Source: VRUE01 sp963816785 (lineage in GTDB: Bacteria; Actinomycetota; Thermoleophilia; Solirubrobacterales; 70-9). Taken from it: a DNA stretch of 64,000 nucleotides. The notes under the pieces were generated by a model, which was not told the DNA's origin, did not search any database, and saw only the letters and a list, made by a program, of their open reading frames with translations. The stretch spans positions 62,001-126,000 of the forward strand of contig CAWFLL010000002.1 in the NCBI GenBank assembly GCA_963816785.1, in the 5' to 3' direction. Shown one piece after another: positions 26,501 to 34,193 of this stretch (the first letter of the stretch is position 1; every line of letters begins with the position of its first letter). A program made the translations under genes and the position numbers.

Positions 26501-27103
26501 CAGCATCTTCCCGCCCTGGGGGAGGAGCGAGACGCTGGTCTGGATCGGCAGCCTGCGGCCGGTCGCGGCAAACGCCTCGCGGGCGCCGAACACCGCCGCC
26601 TTCACCTCGAGGATGTCCTGGGCGGTCTCGATGATGATCAGGTCGGCGCCACCTTCAACAAGGCCGCGCGCCTGCTCGGCGAAGACCTCGACCAGCTTCG
26701 CGAAGGAGATGTCCCCGAGGGTCGGGTCATCCGATGCCGGGAGGAAGCCGGTCGGCCCGATCGAGCCGGCGACGAAGCGCTCCTCGCCCGCCGCATCGCG
26801 GGCGATCTGGGCCGCCTTGGTGTTGATCTCGAGCGTCTGCTCGCCGAGCCCCCACTCGCCGAGCTTCAGCCTTGAGCCCTGGAAGGTGTCGGTCTCGACG
26901 ACCTCCGCGCCCGCCTCCAGCATCGAAGTGTGGACGCCCTCGATCACGTCGGGGCGGTTCAACACCAGCGCCTCGTGGCACTTGCCGGGCAGGCCACCGT
27001 AGTCCTCCTGGCTGAGGTCGAACTGCTCCAGGGTCGCGCCCATTCCGCCGTCGAAGACGACGACCCGCTCCCGGGTTGCGGCTAGGTAGTCACGATCTGG
27101 CAT
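23540..27103 (-). CDS. metH: Cobalamin-dependent methionine synthase
   Basis: This 1187-residue protein carries all MetH modules in order: a homocysteine/zinc domain (FDGGMGATLEQF, GLNCS, GGCCGTTPDHI with the zinc cysteines), a pterin-binding domain (GERVNSQGSRRAKELL ... DVCVALTERAD), a cobalamin cap and binding domain with DVHDIGKSLV (His is the lower Co ligand), and an AdoMet activation domain near the C-terminus (YSWGYPACPDQSEH, then LSGGYAVMPEQST). It methylates homocysteine using methyl-tetrahydrofolate. The start ATG is 27103, with SD GGAGGTGA at 27123-27115. A SAM riboswitch immediately upstream should repress it when SAM is plentiful. Confidence 0.95.
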   Translation of the reverse strand: MPDRDYLAATRERVVVFDGGMGATLEQFDLSQEDYGGLPGKCHEALVLNRPDVIEGVHTSMLEAGAEVVETDTFQGSRLKLGEWGLGEQTLEINTKAAQIARDAAGEERFVAGSIGPTGFLPASDDPTLGDISFAKLVEVFAEQARGLVEGGADLIIIETAQDILEVKAAVFGAREAFAATGRRLPIQTSVSLLPQGGKMLLGTDIQAVLTTLSALEVDVIGLNCSTGPEDMRDAIRFLGENSPLPVHCIPNAGLPLQGPDGETIFPEEPEPLSATLGEFVERYGVGIVGGCCGTTPDHIRAIRERVDGRVPGERPAPGPPRLSSMMTSTPLVQEPRPTLVGERVNSQGSRRAKELLLADDYDGLVQVAEDQVEGGAHVLDVCVALTERADEDEQMKAVVERISLTQPAPIQVDSTEPEVIQAALEQIPGRAIVNSINLEAGPDRANVVVPLARAHGAALIALTIDEVGMAKTAERKVEIAKRIRDLACKEHGLDPEALIFDALTFTLTTGEGEWKPSAVETIEGIRRIKAEIPGVKTSLGVSNVSFGVSPPARAVLNSVFLHHCVEAGLDLAMVNPNHITPYSEISDEERELTDDLVFNRRDDALERFIAHFESKGEEAEEEAGDPTEGMEPEEALHWHILRRKKDGVEDWIDRSVEKIGAVPTLNEVLLPAMKEVGDKFGAGELILPFVLQSAEVMKRAVAQLENYLDRIEGHTKGKVVIATVFGDVHDIGKSLVNTILTNNGYTVIDLGKQVPVETIIEAAVENEADAIGLSALLVSTSKQMPICVQELHQRGLGFPVLIGGAAINRDFGRRTLYPHGKDSDEVYEPGVFYCKDAFQGLDTMDALVDEEARAALVERIRGEARQLREKPVVVDEGPPTSDDSVRSAARTDNPIPEPPYWGVRDVPVDLEQVFPYLDRHVLFKLHWGGKGVKGEAWRELVEGTDEEEGFSHRLERMWREQDYLRPQARLGYFPCNADGNELVVFDPEDPDRELERLFFPRQPRHDRICLADFFRPLDSGERDVVALQGVTVGPKVTELIERLESEGEFAEQLFVHGIGVQSAEGLAEWLHSEVRRDLGIDLDQGRRYSWGYPACPDQSEHEKVWRLLDLEQVGMTLSGGYAVMPEQSTVAIIAHHPQAVYFGMKSGFVPESKAADELIAGTKRGGALPPESEPDEESEETPVEAV

Positions 27104-27114
27104 CTGTCGGAAAA

Positions 27115-27222
27115 GTCACCTCCATCGATCCCGGCGTTAGCACCTCACCTCGATCCGGAGATCTCGGCCGGTTGCTGCGGTGTCAGCGGGCCGGGCCCCT
27201 CGACCGCTCTTGATGGTCGAAG
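27115..27222 (-). promoter_or_regulatory. metH: SAM riboswitch (S-box type) in the metH leader
   Basis: On the reverse strand the leader contains the S-box core in order: CCATC (P1 5') then AAGAG, GCGGT...ACCGC (P2), GGGGCCCGGCCCGCTGA, GCAACC (J/P3) and AGGTGCTAACGCC (P3/P4), then GATGG (P1 3'). The P1 3' strand abuts and partly overlaps the Shine-Dalgarno GGAGGTGA. Binding of SAM would stabilise P1 and hide the SD, so control is likely translational. A -35-like TTGACA lies at 27262-27257 over the aldehyde dehydrogenase stop, so metH may have its own promoter. Confidence 0.8.
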
Positions 27223-27258
27223 AAAGGTATCGAACTCGTCAGGCCCGGCTGAAAATTG

Positions 27259-28833
27259 TCAACCGCGCAGCCCGAGGCGCCGTTTCAGGTCGCGAGCGTG
27301 GAACGCCCGCGCGATACGGCTGACGAGGCCGCGGCGGCGTCTGTTGTATGGGTACCAGGTCGGCTCCCGCTTGCCGGCGACCTTGGTGATGATCAGCGAC
27401 TCCGGGCGGCAGAACTTCTTGATCCCCCACTCGCCGTGGCGAAAGCCGATGCCGGAGTCCTTCCAGCCGCCCATCGGCACGTCGGTCATGATGAAGTTGA
27501 CGATCACGTCATTGACGTTGACGGCGCCGCACTCGACCCGGCGCGCCACCGCCTCGGCGCGATTCCTCTCGCCGAAGACCGAGGCGGAGAGCCCGTAGCG
27601 CGTGTCATTGGCGAGCCGCACCGCCTCCTCGCTGTCTCGTACCTTCATCACCCCGACCACCGGGCCGAATGTCTCGTCGCGCATCACCTTCATCGAGTGA
27701 TCGACGTCGACCAGGACCGTCGGTTCGAAGTAGTCGCCGGGCCCCTCGACCCGCTTGCCACCGGTGAGCGCCCTCGCGCCGGAGGCGAGCGCGTCCTCGA
27801 CGTGGTCCTCGACGACCGCCGTCTGGTTCGGCGAGGTCATCGCGCCGATGTCCTTGTCGTAGGAGCGCCCGTCGGCGCCCTGGCGCAGCTTTCGCACCTC
27901 TCCGGTCAGCTTCGCGAGGAACTCGTCATAGACGGGCTCCTCGACGTAGATCCGCTCGACCGCCTCACAGGTCTGGCCCGAGTTGAACATCCCCCCCCAG
28001 GCCGCCGCGTTGGCGGCCCGATCGAGGTCGGCGTCCGTGAGGACGATCATCGGGTCCTTGCCGCCGAGCTCGAGGCTGACCGGGGTCAGTGTCTCGGCCG
28101 CGCGCCGCATCACCCTGCGCCCGGTCCTGTCGGAGCCGGTGAACTGGACGTAGTCGACCGCGTCGATCAGCGCTTCGCCGGTCTCGCTCATCCCCTGCAC
28201 GCAGTCGAAGACATCGGGTCCGCCGATCTCCGACTTCCAGGCCTCGACTATCTCGGCGAGCCCGAGCGGCGTGAAGTCCGAGGGCTTGACGACCACCGCT
28301 GCCCCCGCCATCAGCGCCGGCAGCGCGTCACCCATGCCCAGCACGAGCGGGAAGTTCCAGGGGCTGATCACTCCGACCACCGGGTAGGGCCGGTACTGGA
28401 CCCGGAGCTTCTTCGAGCTGAACAGGAGGGTGTGCGGCCTGACGGCTTCGTCGCCGATGTACTTCGCTCCCCGGGTGCCGTAGAAGTTGATTACGTCGGT
28501 CAGGTAGGGGACCTCGTTGGAGGCGTCGCCGCGGACCTTGCCGGTCTCCGCCTGCATCGTGTCGAGGACGCGGTCGTTGTTGTCGAGCAGCCAGTCGCGC
28601 AGCCTGCCCAGCCAGCGGTAGCGTCCCCCGACCCCCAGTGCCTCCCACTCGGGCTGGTTGCCGCGGACCCGCGCCACGGTGGCGGCGACGTCCTCCGGGC
28701 GATCGACCGGGATCGTCGCGATCTTCTCCCCGGTTGCCGGGTTCTGGACCTCGATCCGCTCCGGGCGGGCGCCGTTGGCGCCACTCGTCGCGCTGCTCGT
28801 GCTGCTGCTGGTGTCGACGGCGCCGCTCTGCAC
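27259..28833 (-). CDS. Aldehyde dehydrogenase (succinate-semialdehyde-type)
   Basis: This 524-residue NAD(P)+-dependent aldehyde dehydrogenase has VISPWNFPL, the catalytic Glu in LELGGKDPMIV and the catalytic Cys in SGQTCEAVERIYV, all spaced as in the superfamily. The N-terminal ~25 residues are Ser/Ala/Thr-rich and poorly conserved. The start is GTG 28833 with AAGGGAG upstream. Overall it resembles succinic-semialdehyde/broad aldehyde dehydrogenases, but the substrate is not fixed by sequence. It lies 40 nt downstream of the glucose/sorbosone dehydrogenase gene on the same strand, and metH follows after a 155-nt leader. Confidence 0.9.
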   Translation of the reverse strand: MQSGAVDTSSSTSSATSGANGARPERIEVQNPATGEKIATIPVDRPEDVAATVARVRGNQPEWEALGVGGRYRWLGRLRDWLLDNNDRVLDTMQAETGKVRGDASNEVPYLTDVINFYGTRGAKYIGDEAVRPHTLLFSSKKLRVQYRPYPVVGVISPWNFPLVLGMGDALPALMAGAAVVVKPSDFTPLGLAEIVEAWKSEIGGPDVFDCVQGMSETGEALIDAVDYVQFTGSDRTGRRVMRRAAETLTPVSLELGGKDPMIVLTDADLDRAANAAAWGGMFNSGQTCEAVERIYVEEPVYDEFLAKLTGEVRKLRQGADGRSYDKDIGAMTSPNQTAVVEDHVEDALASGARALTGGKRVEGPGDYFEPTVLVDVDHSMKVMRDETFGPVVGVMKVRDSEEAVRLANDTRYGLSASVFGERNRAEAVARRVECGAVNVNDVIVNFIMTDVPMGGWKDSGIGFRHGEWGIKKFCRPESLIITKVAGKREPTWYPYNRRRRGLVSRIARAFHARDLKRRLGLRG

Positions 28834-28873
28834 TGGAGCTCCCTTCGTAGAAACTGGCCGGCTGGCCAAGAGC

Positions 28874-30082
28874 CTACCTTGGAACCAGCCGGAAGACCGG
28901 GCCTTCGAGCGAGGCGACGTAGACGTGGCCGCTGGTGTCTTCCCCGAACGAGCTCGGCGAGGAGACGCTGGGGCCCAGCTTGCGGTCCCCGCTCGCGCGC
29001 CGCCGGTGCGGGACGAGGCTTCGCAGCTTGCCCTCGCAGAGGTCGGCGTAGACATAGCGCTTGTAGAGCGAGGGCAGGCGGCGGTCGCCGACGACCACAC
29101 CGCCGATGATCGTGCAGCTGCCGCCGCGGCTGTGCGGGTAGGCGAAGATCGGCTTCAGGGTGCCGCCGGGGTCCGGCGTGCCGCTGTTCTCGTCGCGATA
29201 GGGGGAGAAGCCCTCGAACGCGTCCCAACCGAAGTTGGCGCCGTCTGCCCCGCCGACCGTCGTGTAGTCGAGCTCCTCGAACCGGTTCTGGCCGACGTCG
29301 GCGATCGCGATCCGCGGCGGCCCGCCGGTCACGGTGTCGAAGGAGAAGCGGAACGGGTTGCGCAGGCCGTAGCTGAAGATCTCACCGCGCCCCCCGGCCG
29401 GGCCGGCGAACGGGTTCCCGGACGGGATCGAGTAGGGCCTGCCGCCCGAGGGCCTGGGGTCGATCCGCAGCAACTTGCCGAGCAGGCTGCCCCGGTTCTG
29501 GGCGTTGTTGGGCGGGTCGCCGCCGGAACCGCCGTCGCCCGTCCCCAGGTAGAGGAGGTTGCCGAGGAACTGGAGCTGGCCGCCGTTGTGGTTGGAGTTC
29601 TCGCGGTGGGGTATCTCGATCACCGCGCGGCGGGAGCCGGCCGCCGCCCGCGACGCGCTTCGCCGTTTGAACTCATCGACGCGGATGTCCCCCTGGCGAT
29701 CCGTGTAGTAGACGTAGAACCGCCTGCTCTTCTTGTAGTCGGGCGGGAAGGCGATTGAGAGGAGCCCCCGCTCACCGCCGAAGCCGACCAGGCCCGAGAT
29801 GTCGAGGAAGGGGTGCGCGAGACGCCTGCCCTTGCGCAGCACCTGCACCGTCCCCGGTTGCTCGACCACGAACAGGAGCGTCGGGAAGCCCGGCGCCCCG
29901 TCGATGAAGACCGGATCCTCGAAGCTGCCGATCCGCTTCAGGGCGACGCCGCTGTTCCGCGCCTTCGCCGCGTCCGCCTGGGCGCCGTCCGTTGTCCGAT
30001 CGCCGCTCCCGGCCCCGCACGACTGGAGGGCGGCCAGTGTGAGGGCGACGGCGACGAAGCCGGCGCGGGCCCTGCCTTCCAT
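28874..30082 (-). CDS. PQQ-dependent glucose/sorbosone dehydrogenase-like lipoprotein
   Basis: The 402-residue product starts at ATG 30082. A lipoprotein signal ends at LAALQSC (Cys near residue 18). The rest matches the GSDH/HIPL six-bladed propeller family: VFIDGAPGFP, GERGLLSIAFPPDY, HNGGQLQF, YLGTGDGGSGGDP, SYGLRNPFRFSFD, ADVGQNRFEELD and GANFGWDAFEG. Soluble PQQ-glucose dehydrogenases of this fold oxidise sugars outside the cytoplasm. Whether PQQ is made by this organism cannot be told here. It follows the upstream lipoprotein gene after 10 nt, which suggests an operon. Confidence 0.9.
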   Translation of the reverse strand: MEGRARAGFVAVALTLAALQSCGAGSGDRTTDGAQADAAKARNSGVALKRIGSFEDPVFIDGAPGFPTLLFVVEQPGTVQVLRKGRRLAHPFLDISGLVGFGGERGLLSIAFPPDYKKSRRFYVYYTDRQGDIRVDEFKRRSASRAAAGSRRAVIEIPHRENSNHNGGQLQFLGNLLYLGTGDGGSGGDPPNNAQNRGSLLGKLLRIDPRPSGGRPYSIPSGNPFAGPAGGRGEIFSYGLRNPFRFSFDTVTGGPPRIAIADVGQNRFEELDYTTVGGADGANFGWDAFEGFSPYRDENSGTPDPGGTLKPIFAYPHSRGGSCTIIGGVVVGDRRLPSLYKRYVYADLCEGKLRSLVPHRRRASGDRKLGPSVSSPSSFGEDTSGHVYVASLEGPVFRLVPR

Positions 30083-30092
30083 CCGAGAAAAG

Positions 30093-30788
30093 TTACTTGG
30101 TGCTCTTCTTCGGTTTCTCGATTTCGACCACTTCACCATTGTCGGTGACGGTCACGTCCGGTACCTCCTCGGTGATCGTAACCGCGAATGAGCCCCTCGG
30201 CTTGTCGCCGCCGGCGGTCTCCAGCTTCACGTCTTCGACGGAGCCGATCCCGTAGTTGAGTCGGAAGCTGCCGGTCCGGGACGCGGACAGCTTCCAGACC
30301 GCCTCGGTGGTCGCGCCCGCCTTCAACGGGCCGAAGGTGGAGGTCTTGAGGGCGGCCCCTTCGGCTCCGCCCGGTTCGGAGGAGCCGGCGAGTTTCGGAT
30401 AGTGCTCGGAGAGGACCCAGACCGGCCGGTCGGGCTGGGCGAGGCCGGGCTGCGGGTCGCGGATCCCGAACGGGAGCGTCGAGCCCTCGCCCTCCTTGCC
30501 GGCGACGGAGATCGTCACGGTCAGCCCGGGGATCGACTCGTCGCTGTCGTTGTGGACGCCGAGCCGCAGCAGGGTCGTCTGGCCGAGGCTCTGCTCGGGC
30601 GGGAAATCAGCGGTGACCACATCGACCCGGCGGGTGCCGCTCGCTTCCTCGGAGTCGGAGGACGAGCCCCCGCAGCCGGTCAGGAGAGCGGCGGCGATCG
30701 CGATCGCGGCGATCGCGGCGATCGCGGCGGCGACGCCGAATCGGGAACGCCGGCGCAGTCTGAGGCGGTTCCCCCCCGAGAGCTCCAA
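30093..30788 (-). CDS. Lipoprotein with beta-rich domain, unknown function
   Basis: This 231-residue reading from TTG 30788 has a basic N-terminus, an Ala/Ile-rich hydrophobic helix encoded by a GCGATCGCG-like tandem repeat, and a lipobox LLTGCGG. The mature domain is beta-rich (LRLGVHNDSDESIPGLTVTI), like the immunoglobulin-type domains that bind or cap other secreted proteins, and the C-terminus is Lys-rich. No named family was recognised. It is 10 nt upstream of the GSDH lipoprotein, so the two are probably co-expressed at the cell surface. Confidence 0.75.
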   Translation of the reverse strand: MELSGGNRLRLRRRSRFGVAAAIAAIAAIAIAAALLTGCGGSSSDSEEASGTRRVDVVTADFPPEQSLGQTTLLRLGVHNDSDESIPGLTVTISVAGKEGEGSTLPFGIRDPQPGLAQPDRPVWVLSEHYPKLAGSSEPGGAEGAALKTSTFGPLKAGATTEAVWKLSASRTGSFRLNYGIGSVEDVKLETAGGDKPRGSFAVTITEEVPDVTVTDNGEVVEIEKPKKSTK

Positions 30789-30958
30789 AGCGGGCGGAAC
30801 ATACCACGGGTTTTCGCCTCCTCCGTCGTCTCCGAGGCGCCCCGATCGGGGGTTAGCCGGATCTCAACAGTCGTGTAACGGTTGCGCCCAGCCCATCCCA
30901 TAAACTCAAATTCACTGAGCGGAGCCGCGTGGATGTGGCCCGCCCGCCGGAGGAGCTG

Positions 30959-31768
30959 ATGGACACAGCCGCATCGATAGGCAGGAGGTTCTTGCCCGCC
31001 AAGTCCTTCTTCGAACAGGTCGGGGAAATGATGCTTCTCACCGGCCGCACCATCGTCTCCGCGATCAGGCCTCCCTATCCGTACGGCGAGGAGTTCATCG
31101 GCCAGTTCCTGTTCGCGCTGCAGCTCTGTTGGTTCCCACTGCTGGTTTCGACAGTCGCGATCTGCTTCGGGGCGCCCGGCCTCCAGGCGGCCAACGTCCT
31201 CAACCTGTTCGGCGCGCTCGATCGGCTCGGCGGCTTCTTCGTGCTCGCGGCGATCCGCGAGATCGCGCCCGCGGTCACCGCCGTCGTCGTCGCCGGAGTC
31301 GCCGGCACCGCGATCACGGCCGACCTCGGCGCCCGCAAGATCCGCGAGGAGCTCGATGCCCTCCAGGTGCTCGGGGTCGACCCGATCAAGAACCTCGTCG
31401 TGCCGCGGTTCCTGGCCCTGATGCTGATCACCGGCCTACTCGACATCTACGCGCTGATCTTCGGGATCAGCGGCGGCATCCTCGCCGAGATCCTCTACAA
31501 CCAGCCGCTCGGAGGATTCTTCGCGACCCTCTTCTCCAACGCCTCGGTGACCGACCTCTGGGGCTCGGTCATCAAGTGCACCCTGTTCGGCGCGATCATC
31601 TCGGTCGTCTGCTGCTACAAGGGCATGACCGCATCGGGCGGCGCCGCCGGGGTCGGCCGCGCCGTCAACCAGGCGGTCGTGATCTCGTTCATGGGCGTCT
31701 TCGCGTTCAACTACGTCTTCACCCAGACCCTGCTCGCCACCAACCCCGAGCTGCAGACGATTCGATGA
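30959..31768 (+). CDS. MlaE/YrbE-family ABC transporter permease (first copy)
   Basis: This 269-residue permease has about five hydrophobic helices and the MlaE signature region (LAAIREIAPAVTAVVVAGVAGTAITADLGARKIREELDAL). MlaE/YrbE proteins form the membrane part of MCE-type lipid importers or exporters; actinomycetes use two YrbE subunits per system, as here. The ATG at 30959 has GGAGGAG just upstream; GTG 30929 is an alternative. The TGA stop overlaps the ATG of the inserted mini-ORF element (ATGA at 31765-31768). The second permease and an ATPase follow. No MCE substrate-binding protein is found in this window. Confidence 0.9.
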   Translation: MDTAASIGRRFLPAKSFFEQVGEMMLLTGRTIVSAIRPPYPYGEEFIGQFLFALQLCWFPLLVSTVAICFGAPGLQAANVLNLFGALDRLGGFFVLAAIREIAPAVTAVVVAGVAGTAITADLGARKIREELDALQVLGVDPIKNLVVPRFLALMLITGLLDIYALIFGISGGILAEILYNQPLGGFFATLFSNASVTDLWGSVIKCTLFGAIISVVCCYKGMTASGGAAGVGRAVNQAVVISFMGVFAFNYVFTQTLLATNPELQTIR

Positions 31769-31838
31769 GCGCGGAGCGAGCCAAATGAGGCATCTCTGGT
31801 TCTTCGCGCCGCGAGCGAAGCGCGAGGTATTGGTTTGA
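31765..31838 (+). repeat. Mini-ORF repeat element, copy between the two MlaE-type genes
   Basis: This 74-bp copy opens with ATGAGCGCGGAGCGAGC and ends CGCGAGCGAAGCGCGAGG..TTGGTTTGA. It would encode SAERA... and, after a 2-nt frame change, HLWFFAPRAKREVLV. Its first ATG overlaps the preceding gene's stop and its final TTGA overlaps the following gene's TTG start. TGAGCGC is repeated at both ends (31766-31772, 31836-31842). Confidence 0.75.
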
Positions 31839-32632
31839 GCGCTTGGCTGGAAATCCCGCGCGGCTGGCTCGACTCGTTCGGGGAGATCGCCCGCTTCGGC
31901 TCCCGCGTCGCCGGCCTCGTCTACTCGGGCCGGGTCCTGAAGTTCTTCGGCGAGAGCCTGCGCCAGGCGGGAATCCTGATCCTCGGCTCGGCGCTGATCA
32001 TCTGGGGCCTGATCTTCGTGCTCGGGCTCACCTGCGGCATCGAGGGGGCCTACCTCTTCCGGGCCCAGGGCGCGCCGGCATACGCCGGCCTGTTCTCCGC
32101 CTGGTGCGACCTGCGCGAGGTGTTGCCCTACGCGTTCGGCTACATGCTCTCGGCCAAGGTCGGGACCGGGATCGTCGCCGAGCTGGGCGCGATGCGCATC
32201 TCCGACGAGATCGACGCGCTCGAGGTGATGGGGGTGCAGCCGGTCACCTTCCTCTGCGCGACCCGGCTGCTGGCCGCCTGGATCACCTTCCCGTTCATGT
32301 ACCTGGTCGGGATCGGCGTCATGTACTTCGCCAGCTACCTCGCGGTCGTCGAACAGATCGGCGACGTCTCCTCAGGCGGCTACCTGTTGATCTTCTGGAT
32401 GTTCCAGAACCCGCTGGACCTCTTCTACAGCCTGATCAAGGGCATGTTCATGGCCACCGCGATCGTGGTGGTCGGGTGCTATTACGGCTACACCGCGTCC
32501 GGGGGACCGGTCGGGGTGGGCACCGCGACCGCCAAGTCGATGGTGCTAAACATCGTCTTAGTCCACATCATCGGGATGCTCGGGACCCTGATCTTCTGGG
32601 GGGCCAATCCGAGAGCGCCCATAGGAGGCTGA
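31835..32632 (+). CDS. MlaE/YrbE-family ABC transporter permease (second copy)
   Basis: This 265-residue paralogue of the upstream permease has the signature AELGAMRISDEIDALEVMGV and about five helices. It starts at TTG 31835, which overlaps the terminal TGA of the mini-ORF element (TTGA), so its translation could be coupled to ribosomes that read the element. It lies 7 nt before the ATPase gene. With the first permease it would form the heterodimeric membrane core of an MCE/Mla-like lipid transporter. Confidence 0.88.
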   Translation: MSAWLEIPRGWLDSFGEIARFGSRVAGLVYSGRVLKFFGESLRQAGILILGSALIIWGLIFVLGLTCGIEGAYLFRAQGAPAYAGLFSAWCDLREVLPYAFGYMLSAKVGTGIVAELGAMRISDEIDALEVMGVQPVTFLCATRLLAAWITFPFMYLVGIGVMYFASYLAVVEQIGDVSSGGYLLIFWMFQNPLDLFYSLIKGMFMATAIVVVGCYYGYTASGGPVGVGTATAKSMVLNIVLVHIIGMLGTLIFWGANPRAPIGG

Positions 32633-32639
32633 CGCAGGA

Positions 32640-33539
32640 ATGTCGACGGAGCAGAACGAGGCCACCGGCCCTTACGTGAGCGAGGACGGGGCGATCATGG
32701 GCCGGGACTTCGTGATCCCCGGGGTCGACCCGACGGAGTCCGATCCGTACCGCTTCCACACCGGGCGCAAGCGCGACCACGGCGGCGAGGACGCGATCGA
32801 GATCATCGACCTGGTCAAGCAGTTCGGCCGCGCCCGCATCCTCAACGGTCTCAACCTGGGCCTGCCGGAAGACCAGGTCTCGATGGTCCTCGGGCCCTCG
32901 GGGACCGGCAAGAGCGTGCTCATCAAGCACATCGTCGGCCTCCTCTACCCCGACTCCGGCGACGTCCTCGTGCACGGGGAATCGATTCCGAACATGAGCG
33001 ACGACGAGCTGTTCGAGGTGCGCAAAAAGTTCGGCCTGCTGTTCCAGGACGGCGCCCTGTTCGGCTCGATGAACATCTACGACAACACCGCCTTCCCGCT
33101 GCGCCAGCACACCGACAAGGGCGAGGAGGAGATCGGCGAGATCGTCAGTCGCCGCCTCAAAGAGGTCGGCCTTTCCGAGGCGACCTACAAGATGCCGAAT
33201 GAGCTCTCCGGCGGGATGCGCAAGCGGGCCGGCTTCGCCCGCGCCCTCGTCCTCGAACCGGCGATCGTCATGTTCGACGAGCCCGACTCGGGCCTCGACC
33301 CGGTTCGCACCGCCCTCCTCTGCGAGCTGATCCGCGAGGTCCACGCCGAGCACGGCGGCTGCTACCTGACGATCAGCCACGACCTCAACACGGCGCGCCG
33401 GATCGCCGACTTCCTGGCGGTGCTGTGGAACGGCAAGATCGTCGAGTCGGGGCCGAAAGAAGAGCTGTTCGACTCCGAAAACGCCTTCGTCTCGCAGTTC
33501 CTCAAGGCGGACGTAACCGGGCCGCTATCGATGGATTGA
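32640..33539 (+). CDS. MlaF/Mkl-type ABC transporter ATPase
   Basis: This 299-residue ATPase has Walker A GPSGTGKSVLIKHIVG, Q-loop FQDGALFG, signature LSGGMRKRAGFARAL, Walker B IVMFDEPDSGLDP and switch His in TISHDLN. The FGLLFQDGALFGSM and LYPDSGDV segments are characteristic of the MlaF/Mkl branch. An N-terminal extension of about 50 residues precedes the ABC fold (which starts AIEIIDLVKQFG). It follows the two MlaE-type permeases directly, and its stop TGA overlaps the TTG start of the redoxin-like gene. Confidence 0.92.
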   Translation: MSTEQNEATGPYVSEDGAIMGRDFVIPGVDPTESDPYRFHTGRKRDHGGEDAIEIIDLVKQFGRARILNGLNLGLPEDQVSMVLGPSGTGKSVLIKHIVGLLYPDSGDVLVHGESIPNMSDDELFEVRKKFGLLFQDGALFGSMNIYDNTAFPLRQHTDKGEEEIGEIVSRRLKEVGLSEATYKMPNELSGGMRKRAGFARALVLEPAIVMFDEPDSGLDPVRTALLCELIREVHAEHGGCYLTISHDLNTARRIADFLAVLWNGKIVESGPKEELFDSENAFVSQFLKADVTGPLSMD

Positions 33540-34192
33540 GGGACCGGTACACGATCATCGTCGGCCTGGTGTTCGTGGCCGTGATCGTGGTCGCGGTGGT
33601 GAGCAAAGTCGGCGATGGGGGTGAGGGCACCCTCGGGCTTGACCAGCGCCCGCACCGCTGGCCGCTGCCGGAGTTCGCCGTTCCCGATGCCGCCGGCGAG
33701 CTCGAAGGTGACGCGAACATCGCCCAGGACGACTGCGCAACCTCGGAGGTGCCCTGCCCCGGGGACGCCCGTCGCACCCCGGCCTGTCGGATCGAGGAGC
33801 CCGGCGCTCTGCGCGTCTGCGACCTCTTCCACCGTCCCTCCCTGATCTCGTTCTGGTTCAGCCGGGGAGGCGACTGCGTCGCCCAGCAGGACGCCGTCGA
33901 GGCGGCCTACAGGCGCTACGGTGGACGGGTGAGCTTCCTCTCCCTGAACGTCCGCGACGATCGGGACACGGTTCGCGACCTGATCCATGAACACCGCTGG
34001 CGAGTGCCGGTGGGATATGACCGCGACGGCGCGGTCGCCAGCCTCTACCGGGTCGGCGGCTGCCCGACCTTCGCCTTCGTCTACCCCGGCGGGACGCTGC
34101 AGAGCGCCAGCATCGGCAACCTCTCGGCCGAACAGCTCGGCGGGCGGCTCGACGCGCTGCTGCGGGCCACTCATGCTGCGGAAGGAGGCTGA
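33536..34192 (+). CDS. Membrane-anchored redoxin/TlpA-like protein without a CxxC motif
   Basis: This 218-residue protein starts at TTG 33536, overlapping the MlaF stop. One N-terminal helix (TIIVGLVFVAVIVVAVV) would anchor it with the domain outside. The thioredoxin-like fold is supported by SLISFWFSRGGDCVAQQ at the active-site position, VSFLSLNVRDDRD and the cis-Pro-like GGCPTFAFVYPGG. The usual CxxC is absent: only one Cys is left at the active-site turn, so it may be a one-Cys peroxidase-like or non-redox protein. Five further Cys lie in an insertion upstream (ACRIEEPGALRVC and neighbours). It is translationally coupled to the Mla-like operon. Confidence 0.75.
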   Translation: MRDRYTIIVGLVFVAVIVVAVVSKVGDGGEGTLGLDQRPHRWPLPEFAVPDAAGELEGDANIAQDDCATSEVPCPGDARRTPACRIEEPGALRVCDLFHRPSLISFWFSRGGDCVAQQDAVEAAYRRYGGRVSFLSLNVRDDRDTVRDLIHEHRWRVPVGYDRDGAVASLYRVGGCPTFAFVYPGGTLQSASIGNLSAEQLGGRLDALLRATHAAEGG

Positions 34193-34193
34193 G

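Noticed and set aside
30690..30740. GCGATCGCG tandem repeats
   Set aside because: They encode the Ala/Ile signal helix of a lipoprotein; coding low complexity is enough.
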